Shown here: positions 28,567 to 38,406 of the stretch, in pieces
Position numbering within the stretch: position 1 is the stretch's first letter
Layout of the letters: every line of letters begins with the position of its first letter
DNA from: Denticeps clupeoides
Lineage: Eukaryota > Chordata > Actinopteri > Clupeiformes > Denticipitidae
Assembly: GCF_900700375.1 (NCBI RefSeq)
Contig: NC_041717.1
Location: 5,592,023 to 5,656,022 of the forward strand
Direction of reading: 5' to 3'
DNA length: 64,000 nt
Notes under the pieces: model-generated
The model's database searches: none
Told to the model about the DNA's origin: nothing
The model's input: only the letters and a program-made list of their open reading frames with translations
Position numbers and translations under genes: made by a program

Positions 28567-28760
28567 AAACCGCGTCCTGCTGCCAGACGTCGAGGCGAAT
28601 AACGGGACAAATGTCGTCTTTACCTTCATACCGCCGGGCGTGGGAGGTTCGGAGCCAGGAGCTCGCCGCCGGCCGCCGGAGGGAAGTGGCGGGGTCCCTG
28701 CGTCCTGAGGCGGGGACAAATGCGGCTTCGTAAAGAAAATAAAAGTGGACTCGAGAGGAG
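28300..28760. promoter_or_regulatory. CpG-rich stretch, candidate trpm6 promoter
   Basis: A stretch with dense CG dinucleotides between trpm6 and the C9orf40 homologue. A (GT)n/(AT)n run lies at 28538-28566. On the minus strand an ATGAAG directly followed by the donor-like GTAAAG occurs near 28630. Human TRPM6 also starts with a very short coding exon, but the next exon was not found, so the link is conjecture. Confidence 0.3.
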
Positions 28761-30000
28761 ATTCTGTGGCGTCGCGTTCTTATTAAATGACCTTTTTTTT
28801 TGCTTATGCGCAAATTTGCTGAACAAAAACATGGCTTCGGCTGCACGTCCACGTTTTCTCCTCCAGCGCCCACTTTGTACTCATCCGTCCCCTCTCTGTC
28901 GCAGTTCACTTATTCGGGGCTAAAATTGGCCCTTTAGACCATTAAGAAAGTGTTTCTTTCATTTCAGTCCTCTGCTTGCACCCTGGGTGAAAAATGACAG
29001 AAGGCACCGGAAGGCCAAGATGTAACTTACCGCGTCGCGACCTGGACCAAGCGCCGCAGAACCGGCGCCTGGCACACGATGGACTTCTTTTTTTTTTTTT
29101 TGCTGTTTTAAATATGCCATGATGAACGAGCAAAGGTCAGCGGAGCTTTATTGGATGTTTGTGTGGAGACCATAAATTCAAGCCTGAGATGGAACTGGAA
29201 GAGCACCGTGCACTCCCAACTCTTAGAATAAAAGGCTGATTTGCTGCTAAAAGTCTACCCTACAGTGTAAAAGTGTAGTCGTAACCTATAAAAACTGTGC
29301 TGGGACATCTTCATTTGTCTTTTTTTTTTTATATAAACATATGCCTGTCACAATATTTTCCAGACTACAAATTGTATGACTTTTATTTCAGCATGATGGG
29401 GGGACGGGAAAGTCTGGCTTCACTATTAGAGCCTGATGAATGCTGCCATTGTCAGCCTGAAATAGGCATGTGTCTTCAGGAAAAACTGCTTGTCCTTTCC
29501 TTGTCCCTGCTGATTTTATTGCCACATAATGATCACCGCACTGCCACCACAGGCTGGCCCACCAGCTCTGGAACAGGGTCAGTCCGGACCCATCAGACCA
29601 CGTGGCGTTTTTTTATCACCTCGGTACAAAACCGATAATGTAACCCTACTCACACCACACCCGACCAAGTTGGTTTTAAGAAAAGAGGACAGTTCATGAC
29701 AAAAAGAGTACGCACATCAACCACATCAGCATCTTATTTAAAAGCCGAGAAAAAAAGAAAAACACAAAGAAAGAAAGTGGTGCTTCTCGGATTAGAATTA
29801 GAGCACAGCCATCCCTAGACACTTCAATGAATTTCGCCAACTAAAAATCAGAACAGTTTAAAAACTTTTTTTTTTTTCGCCTAAATGAAACACTGTTTCC
29901 AAAAATACACACACATCAGTGCAGTCTTTGAAGACGGTCTCAGAGGACTGGGTGTCTCCTCTAAAGTGGCTCGTCCTAATGACCATTCAGATGGACGACC

Positions 30001-30752
30001 TCAAGTCTCCATCGATTCGACGTCTTTGGGAGGACGCGGCGTCACTGCATCGTCCTGCAGGAGCGACATGTCAAGTTCAGGCACCGGAACCCTCCAGTAC
30101 TGGAATGAGTTGAAAGTGCAAAGGTCGTCTTCTTCTTTTCGAGTCACCTGTCAAAATAAACATCTTAAGAGACTTCACCGGAAAAAAATAGGATTAAACT
30201 CTTGAATTCAGCATTATTTTCGCTTCAGTACAACATGTATAGGTGTATATAATCAGTGTCTGTAAAACTACACCAGTTTGCCGGGGACGCTGTAGAAACC
30301 GCTATATAGTTTGGGTGTAGCGCCACCACGCGGTCGGTCTTGGTTACGCACGTTGGTGTCAGTTCAAATTCAAATTCGGTTAGGGTTGGTGCCTTAACTA
30401 ACACCAACTAACTCCAAAAAGCCACTAAAACAGAGCAGATAGCGCCGAGTAACCAACATTAAAAGCTCAGATTTACAATTTCCGGCGTTTCTCTCGCGTC
30501 CTGCGGTTTATTTCCAGAACTGGAACGAGAGCAGCCCCCGCTGTTTTGGACTTTTCTGTTCCTGTGTTCAGGCGAGTCTTCCGACCCGCGGAGCCTTTTC
30601 GTGCAGGCGGTGTCCCTCCGAGGCGGCGCTGGAGCGGGGTTCGAGTCCACACCGACCCCCAGTGCCTGCTCATCCGTGCTGCGCAACAAAGGGCGGCACT
30701 TTTTGAGGGGAGCGTCTCTGCAAATAACATCCTCAGATCTTCTTTTAGTCAT
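30001..30752 (-). CDS. C9orf40 homologue, two exons
   Basis: Exon 1 runs from ATG 30752 to 30477 and exon 2 from 30147 to TGA 30001; both splice sites are canonical and phase 0, giving 140 residues. The protein starts MTKRRSEDVICRDAPLKKC, is basic and low-complexity in the middle, and ends with a compact segment FNSFQYWRVPVPELDMSLL and an acidic tail. The FNxFQYWRxPxPELD-like segment and the position between trpm6 and carnmt1 match human C9orf40 as I remember it. The molecular function of that family is unknown to me. The start region is CpG-rich. The first exon looks like a nuclear-type basic sequence (TKRR), but this is only an impression. Confidence 0.8.
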
Positions 30753-31237
30753 GTGTGTGGCTCATTCAAATCCCGTCTTCTTAATGTAATTCATAAAGCG
30801 TCTCCAAATGGCAACCTGCAGCCGTGGGTGCTCTTGGTCAGGTGCGTTAACTGTAGGCGCCTGTGTGACGTCATTCTCACGCGACACGTGTTTACGTTTC
30901 AGAGCGGTGGCGCCCTCGGGTGTTCCAAGGATCCATTTATTATATTCATGCTTTCGACAAAAAAACATGATCATTTAGGATAATTAGTTTATTTGGTGGT
31001 GTGCGTCGATTATGTATTGTAACTAATATAACAATTCAATATGTATTTTATCTTTTGTCGTTGTACTTTTTAAACCCGTCTACGACAGAGGCAATATATA
31101 AAACACAGGCAACATAAAGACTTCATACTGTTTGAGAAGGGAAAAGGCAGGATGTGCTCATTAAGTTTAATCCATCATTCTCCTTTCAATCACGAAACTC
31201 ATATAAAGACGTGAAGCCATTGTCATTGTGAGTCACA

Positions 31238-31385
31238 GAAAGCACAGCACACGGTGACACAACGAAATGTGCCCTCTGCTTTTAACCATCACACTTGGTG
31301 AGCAGTGGGCAGTCGTGTCAGACGCGGGGGAGCAGTGTGTGGGGACGATGCTTTGCTCGGTGGCATCATTCTGATTACGGGTAGG
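31238..31385 (-). mobile_element. tRNA-derived SINE, family A (head missing)
   Basis: Body blocks GAGCAGTGTGTGGGGACGAT and TTTGCTCGGTGGCA are clear. The copy stops before the B-box, so the tRNA-like head is lost. Confidence 0.75.
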
Positions 31386-31472
31386 TTTACTTACCCGCTT
31401 GGCCTCCACTGCATCAAATCACATCATATAACTTAAAAAAAAAAAAAAAAAAAACATATTAATGCAAACCTG

Positions 31473-31610
31473 AGGGAGTAGCCCAATGGGTAAGACACTG
31501 TCTTATGAACCAGAAGACCACAAAGTCACAAACCTCACTTACTACCATTGTGTCCCTGAGCAAGACCCTAAACCCTGAGTGTCACCAGTGGGATAAATGC
31601 CGTAAATAAA
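31473..31610 (+). mobile_element. SINE, family B
   Basis: Head GAGTAGCCCAATGGGTAAGA, then CTTATGAACCAGAAGACCAC and CTACCATTGTGTCCCTGAGC, ending ATGCCGTAAATAAA. It is moderately diverged from the copy at 33549. Confidence 0.75.
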
Positions 31611-32166
31611 AATAAACAAGTCATAGATATCCTTCAGTTTTGCCCCCCCCCCCATTTGCTACTGATTATTTGTCTGTGAAATTGTAAGTCAATGATGATA
31701 ACATAGATCTTAAAACGGTTACAATTTATTATTGTAAATGCCCCGTAATAATTACTATACAACAAAGAAAGACATCCAATGTCCATTTGAAATTTAAGTT
31801 TAAAACAACTTGTTAACTCTGGATCACTGCGGTAATTAACAAACCACTTTACTCATCACCAAAAGCTTATAGCAACCAAAACCGCATCCAGAATTAAAGA
31901 AACTGTAACACTGTTTAAAAAAAAAAACGGGACGCATACTGATCGATGGCATGCACCTGTACGTCACCTCAGAAAGGAGACGGTAAATAAAAGAAGGCAC
32001 GGGAACGTGAAAAGTGCGTCATTAAGAGTAAGAAAACCCACTGCCAGAGCAGGCTATGCCTATAGATTAGTGGTACTTTAGTCTGGAACCATTTTTAAAA
32101 TGATCCTCTCAAAAGCCTTTAAACTGAACGTTCTGCAAAACTTTGATCCTTTCAGTCACTTAAATG

Positions 32167-35100
32167 TCACGTCACATTCTTGCTTGCTTCCCTGTGCTGG
32201 GGAGCCTCATCAGCGTTCTGGGACTCCTCACTCTGGCTCTCTTGTCCACTCTGTTGGCCATTCTGGAGCGGCTCAGCAGGTTTCCGCACAACAAAAAAGA
32301 CGCAGTCGTACATGTACTTAAGCATTGAGCATTCATTTTCTGTATATGTTGTAGAAACACTCTCGTGCTCAACCTGCAAGGTCATTGGAAAAACAAAATG
32401 GACACAGAGGATTTCATTGTAAAAGAAAACTTATTATTAGTTATATCCAACTCCATTACAGCAAAAAAAATTACATATGAAATATATTGTCCATTATATT
32501 TCTTACACCAATTGTTTTTGGCATCACATAGTGATGAACATACTCATGGTACATTGCATGAGACAAGGTCATTTACAAGCAGAGGTTTACCTCGAAGTGG
32601 AATCCATACTTCAATATTACAGATTTGATGTCCTCATAGCTCAGCTCAATTGAAAGCTCATTTGCCATATTTTCAAAATGGTACAGAAGTGGACCTAAAA
32701 GAGAAAAGGAGAAACTCTGTACTGTATTGCTACCTCACTCACTCATTAGGGACCATTGAACTAGGCCAATGGTACAGGCTGTGGACTGCAGGCACACGCG
32801 TGTGCACACGCGCACACACACACACGCGGCCAATAAAGAGTCCCCCCCACATGGTGAGAGCATGCAATCTCCACACACACAAAGCCTTGGAGGTTGGAGA
32901 CCATAAAGCTATGCATATGCACCATGCCATCTTGTGTTTTATTTCAGTTTTGATCACAAAAAACATACTTACCCAGATTTAGCCAAACACCACCTGGTTT
33001 AAGGATGTTCCAGATGGTTTCTATGTAGTCCAGCACATTATGTGCAGTATCTATAAAGAAACAAGTGGCAATGCAGTCCCAGGTTTCTGAGAAGCAGAAA
33101 ACAAAGCATAAACATGTTAATGTTCTGCATCACATGTCTAATGTCACGTTCAATGCAAACTTAGATGTTCTGACTTAAGAATGTGAACCATGTACTGGAA
33201 TTGTACCGTCTAGGAACTTTAGTTACTTACCGGCCTCGGTGTACACTTCTAAGAAATCTCCTGCAACCATGGAGAAATCTGCATCTGATGGAAGACTCTG
33301 AGGGCTGACATCAGGAAAGGTTATAGGTCTAATCTGGTCTGATGTCTTCTTGTTATTGCTGAACTGGTGCACCCACGGGTACAGCGTGAGAGAGTTCTCT
33401 TTCTCACACCTGAGGACACAACACAGCCTTAGATTAACAATGGCATGTCATGACGTTCACAAATTAACATGATACGATCATCGTTAAAAGAAAGGCCAGT
33501 TTCATTGTTTCTTTAATCGGTGACACAGCTATGCGAAAGAAACACATAGGCTGGTAGTAGCCTAGTGGGTAGCACACCCACCTATGAACCAGAAGACCCA
33601 GGTTCATACCCCACTAACTACCATTGTGTCCCCGAGCAAGACACTTAACCCTTAGTTGCTCCAGAGGGGGACTGTCCCTGTAACTACTGATTGTAAGACG
33701 CTCTGTAAATGTAAGGAGACTGAGATTCCTAATAATCAATGAACCTTTTAACAAGCTTTGCATTAGTGAAATCCGTGATATTAGGACTTTTATGCAGATA
33801 TTCCATTATTAACAGACATTTCCAGCAAACAGTCATTTACAACGAGAACATCGTCTGGACAGGATTTTTAGTCACTCTTATGCTACTGGATATCCTATCC
33901 AAAAACTGTGAATGAAAGTAGTTTAATGCCTACTAAATTAAAAAAAAAATCTAAATGGTGAAAGCAGTCAATGTATTTGATACCTGTTGAGAACAAAGTG
34001 AGAAGAGAACAGCATGAAGAAACTCCATTCGTTCCCTTGACAAGCGTAGCCTAGACGCGCTATCTCCCACGCCAGGCGGCCCAGGCCTGCACCCGGCACC
34101 AAAATGCGTATGTTGGACACGTCCCTGGTAAGAACATGGGAACATTTATAATTAGGTCCAGTCCTGGAGTGGCCGCTGCTCATGCATGTGAGCACTGACA
34201 TATTTACCACTGGTCCTGTGGAAAGAGTCTCTGGATCTCCTCTATGATAGGCTTGTAACAGGACTCCCGCTCAGCCTTTCCGTCCTCGCTCCAGTCTCGA
34301 ACGAACTGCTTGATTGTGGATTTCAGCTTGTCCATGTCAAATGTGGACGCTGGACTCACCTTCCGCACATTTTGCTGCTTTGCAGAGGGAACAGACAACC
34401 GAACATAAACATGCATCACATCGTATTGCGAAACTGCAGTATTTTTCATGAGGCGATATGCAATTTTTCACAAATGTGCTACATTATAAAAGACAGCAAA
34501 CTACATGGGTCATGGTTGTACTGAACATGGTCAATTATGTCATTCTGAATGACAATGAGAATGACAATGTATCTGTATTCAGCAGCTGACTGATCATATA
34601 AATCACAATCCCAAGGCCTTTATCAGACAAACCAGACAGCGCACGTACGACATCTTCACCGTACTCCATGTTTTCGAACATGTGGATGCAGTTGTTGATT
34701 ATGGCCTGGAGCACGTCCTGGTTGTGATCGACACAGCGGCGCACCTTGGCCAGGTTGGACGTGAAGCTGGGCAGAAGAAGCCGGTGGTGCTGGGGAAGAC
34801 ACCGGAAGTGCCGCTCTGCTCGGTTCAGCCGCTCATGAACATGAACCCTGGGAAAGAGGCAGAAGTCTTTATATTTCCAAGTAGCTCGGAACAAATTTGC
34901 TGAATAATGTTGTGGTACCAAAAGAAAAAAAAAAATCAAGGAAACAAGAATTTAAAAAAAAAAAAGTTTTTACTTTCAAATACTAGGTAATTAGTTCTTC
35001 CATGGCATTATTTAGCAAATGTTTCTCAACATTCTGACGCTCTAAATAACCAAGTCGTTCTCACTACTGAATGAGAATTATTATTATACTAATCCAGGTA

Positions 35101-35498
35101 TTAATATTAGAATCAATATTACTCCTGCATCCTGTGACAGCATCTCTGATACGAAGTTACAGAGTCGCGTTTCGGTGGCTGACATTCCCAGCCTGTGGTT
35201 GATTTAATTGGGTCTCGGCAGGAGCAGAATTCCAATTTGTTAAAGTATCTGTGAAACGCTGCAGCTGGAAGACACGAACGCGAACTTTTTCCACAGAGAG
35301 AGACATCACGCTGTCCCGACAACAGCAGCGGCGAATGTGCATTTCTGTCCAAGTAAAATACCTATAATGTCTAAACGCATCGACGACCTTCCAGAAGTGT
35401 TGCCTCTCGAGTCTGGCATCCTCCTCCGGAGAGCATTTTCTCCGGTCTCGGTAAAAACGCGCTTCTTCGTGCTCGCCGCTCGCCGCGGTCTCTGCCAT
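32167..35498 (-). CDS. carnmt1: Carnosine N-methyltransferase
   Basis: Eight exons, 415 residues: 35362-35498, 34649-34847, 34208-34374, 33984-34124, 33231-33409, 32973-33086, 32591-32694, 32167-32373, all in phase. The enzyme transfers methyl from SAM to carnosine, forming anserine. Seen: [49 protein letters not shown]; the SAM-binding motif [20 protein letters not shown] followed by [20 protein letters not shown]; and the active-site stretch [20 protein letters not shown]. These are the landmarks of the N2227-like methyltransferase family. The start is the first ATG in a CpG-rich region, and the N-terminus is shorter than in human. The C-terminal tail after FVVRKP is extended by about 36 Gln/Glu/Ser-rich residues not present in the human protein as I remember it. 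Confidence 0.96.
33549..33712 (+). mobile_element. SINE, family B (best copy)
   Basis: In a carnmt1 intron. The tRNA-like head is GTAGTAGCCTAGTGGGTAGC with a B-box GGTTCATACCC, followed by CTACCATTGTGTCCCCGAGC and the tail GTAACTACTGATTGTAAGAC. The tail is shared with many fish SINEs and with the stub at 56530. Confidence 0.85.
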
Positions 35499-35949
35499 TG
35501 CGCGAACAAAGCTGCTAGCGCGGAGAAGGCTCGACCAATCGAGCGGGATCAGCCCCGAACAAGGAGCGCTAATCGAAAGCCGCGCAATCGCTCAGATCAT
35601 CAACGAAGTACAACTGAACGGACGATTTATCAAAGCGAATGAAAAGGAAAATGTAAAAAAAAAAACCCTTTGATCAGAAATGCGAGAAGAAAGTGTAATT
35701 GTCATTCTTTTTTCGTGCTAATTACAGCGTGTTGGGGTTAGCTGGCATCACCACTTGTCGCAGGAAATTATTTATTTGTTTGCTTGGTTTCTGCAACCAT
35801 GCACCAGACAGAGCAGGATATTAAGGTCCATAATGAAGACCAACAATATGACTTGAAATGAGCAACATTTTATTTCCTACTACAGATTGTTATTGTTCCA
35901 GCAATGGGGAATGGCTGGTGGAACATTTTCTCTTTTTTTTTTTGTCTTT
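35499..35949. other. Spacer between carnmt1 start and serpin end
   Basis: 35499-35640 is CG-rich and probably carries the carnmt1 promoter. The rest holds the serpin 3' UTR; an AATAAA-type signal on the minus strand lies near 35869-35876, and another overlaps the serpin stop codon. Confidence 0.5.
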
Positions 35950-37442
35950 TTATTTCTCTTTCGGATTAACGATTTTCCCCAGAAAGAGGATGCTTTTTGT
36001 GTCCTGGTTGAAGATTACGACCAGAAACGGTCGATCAAATTTTAAAATTCCCATGGGTCGATAAGATAAAAGTGTTATTTGAACTCCTGTAGCAGCAGTG
36101 GCTGTTGCGCCGGCTTCATCCACATCCAGGGTTGCCTTGTGCACGACCTAAGAAGCGAAAGTTGTTTTTATGGACAAGCAATACATAATGTAACCTGTAC
36201 TTTACTTTGAAGAGCAATGCCTCACCTCAGATAGAAAAAGCGGACCCTCGGATATTCCTGTGAAGTTGGCAGACCTGCTGAATATGTCTTTAAAACCCAT
36301 GTCACCCAGCACGTCTTTGAGAGGGTATGATGTCTTAATGGACAACTTTGGGATAGTCACGATGCATTCTCTGGGAACGGACAGAAAAGCAGAATCAGAC
36401 AGATTGCTGGGATTTGGGCCACTGGGTTCGTGTTAGTGAGGGAAGCTGAAGAGCACTTCACTTCTTCTTCATCCATCTGTGCCACTTTGCAACATGTTCA
36501 GGGCTCACGGCCTTCTCCAGCGCCTCTAAACCATCGTCTGGAAGTGCCAGCATCATGCTGACCGATTCACTGTATTGCAGCATCAGGACTTGAGTAGATA
36601 ACGTCTGGTCGTAAAACACGTCGAACTCGTCCTGATTCCTCATCATTTTCACTCGAACTGTAGTACTTTCGTTCACATTGAAAGTATCGTCTACTGTATC
36701 CTTTGGGTCAAATGGAACGTCCCATTTCCCTGCACAAACATGCATTTGTCTTAATCCAGTGCTGAACCTACTCACCTTCTGGGTGAAAATATCAACGATT
36801 AAAATACAAACCTTTAAAATATATATAGCTCACAAGGTACATAGCTGTTGCGGGGTCCAGGTTTTCCACCAAGTCACTTATTTTTCCAACGGTCTTGTCC
36901 TTTACATAATTATTGATCTGATGAACTGCTTCTGGAGTCTTGGTGAAGTCAGTTGTGAAACCCTCGGAGAAGTACAACTCTTTCACGTTCTCCAGGAACT
37001 CTGAATGCGGCTTAAATTGGTCACTTACAAACAAACCATTTCCTGCTTTCACATCGACCAGCTTTTTCTGTCTGAGGTTTTGGAGGATCTCGTGAAATCC
37101 CTGGTGTACCTCCTCCTGAGTGAGGTCTGAGACGTTGAAGCCAAGGCCACTGAAAAGATCCTGATGGGTCAGACCCCTGGCTCCCAAAGACAGTGCGGCC
37201 AGAGCCGTGGACACGCTCAGTGGGGAGAAGAAGACATTTTTGTACTGATACTTTGGTTGTGCTGCTATGAGCTTGAACAGACGTAAGGCGAAGTTGGTGT
37301 TCTCTCTCTGCAGCCTCAGGCTGCTGTTGTGTTGGTCGTGAAGTGCAGCCTGCGCAGGACCGGTCCCTGTTTCCTCGCGACTCTCCTGCGCCACAACACA
37401 AAGCACTGCAACCGCAGGTAACAACCAAAGAACTGCCCTCAT
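35950..37442 (-). CDS. Secreted clade-A serpin (alpha-1-antitrypsin-like)
   Basis: Four exons, 413 residues: 36812-37442, 36462-36729, 36226-36370, 35950-36147. A signal peptide (MRAVLWLLPAVAVLCVVAQ) precedes a full serpin fold: NVFFSPLSVSTALAALSLGA, FYFS-type strands, and the C-terminal FDRPFLVVIFNQDTKSILFL and GKIVNP. Exon layout and length fit the A1AT-like clade. The reactive-loop hinge is DEAGATATAATG, compatible with an inhibitory serpin (small residues from P15 to P9). The loop then reads VQITLLSYRPMGILKF, two residues longer than human A1AT between hinge and strand, and without its Met-Ser P1-P1'. Target protease cannot be told from sequence. The gene is not part of the human RORB-CARNMT1 block, so it marks altered synteny. 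Confidence 0.93.
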
Positions 37443-37831
37443 TATGATGAATCTTAAAAAAAAAAAAAAAAGTTATAGAAATTAAAAAAAAAAAACAATG
37501 AATATTTATACCATTTGATATATACAATATTCTGTAAATCTAAAGTGCAGCGTAGCATCTGTGCAACATAATTAGATGAGAAAACAAATGCAATAGTACG
37601 CATACTCAGCGTTGAAATAGGTACATACCACTCTTCTGAACCCTGTGAATCCGCAGTAAATGTAGGCAGTAGCCTACATCCATGGTTATTGATTTGTTAT
37701 CGACCTTTAGTCTGTTTACTGTTCACATTCCAGGCCAAAATATTTTAGAAAATCATTAACACAAACACATCTTGCTGTGTCAAATAGTCATTTGTAGCAG
37801 CCTTATGTCTCTGCCCTTTTTCCTGGCTCAC

Positions 37832-37892
<61 letters not shown>

Positions 37893-38406
37893 TAATTCAT
37901 AATTCGTGAAATGGCTGTATAGTTTGAAGAATAAATTTGCCGTACATCCTGCAGGCACATCCAGAGATAGGGAAAAAAAAACACGCACTAAGATCCACTG
38001 CCACTGGGTCTTCTTTATTATACATAAGTTGACATCCTGCATACATCAGCATCCTGACCACAGTAAAACATCTCCATTGTATTTAAGCATTTACCTTTTG
38101 AAATATAAAATATAACATGCAGGCTACTTTGTTTAACAAGAAAACTACTAGAGTAAAAAAGAAATACAGCACAGATCATACAATAAACACATTTAGCATT
38201 AGAAAAGTAGTGCAATAAACACACTGTAGTTTTTTTGGAAGGCATAGAAGACACACACGCATCCAACCCCATACTCCAAAACAAAATCACACACACTGAT
38301 GCACAATGGAAAAAAAAAATGCACCACACACACACACACACACACCTAGCAGTGAAGTCAGAGATTTAACTGTTCCCATCAATGCGATGTGATGACATGT
38401 TCCTGC
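37443..38406. other. Spacer between serpin and trafd1
   Basis: Serpin promoter region and trafd1 3' UTR. It contains A-runs (37455-37495), a (TA)n/(CA)n microsatellite at 37831-37887 and a (CA)n run at 38325-38345. No exon seen. Confidence 0.6.

Larger units (their letters stand above)
26986..30000. other. 5' flank of trpm6: repeats and a CpG-rich stretch
   Basis: Expected to hold the trpm6 promoter and first coding exons. It contains a Tc1 derivative (27138-27641), two SINEs (27940-28206) and a CG-rich stretch (about 28300-28760). No frame resembling the conserved second exon of TRPM6/7 was found. From 28760 to 30000 I see only low-complexity runs (T11-T12 tracts near 28793, 29088 and 29320) and no gene. 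The 3' UTR of the C9orf40 homologue probably occupies the end. Confidence 0.5.
30753..32166. other. Spacer between C9orf40 homologue and carnmt1
   Basis: No exon seen. It holds a truncated family-A SINE (31238-31385), a poly-A run (31435-31454), a family-B SINE (31473-31610) and probably the carnmt1 3' UTR. Confidence 0.6.

Noticed and set aside
28117-28909. Long overlapping open frames on the minus strand (about 200 residues)
   Set aside because: They run through a (GT)n/(AT)n tract and SINE sequence, lack any domain, and owe their length to CG-rich composition.
37021-37527. 168-codon open frame overlapping the serpin first exon
   Set aside because: It is in another frame of the serpin exon; the serpin frame has the signal peptide and the family motifs.
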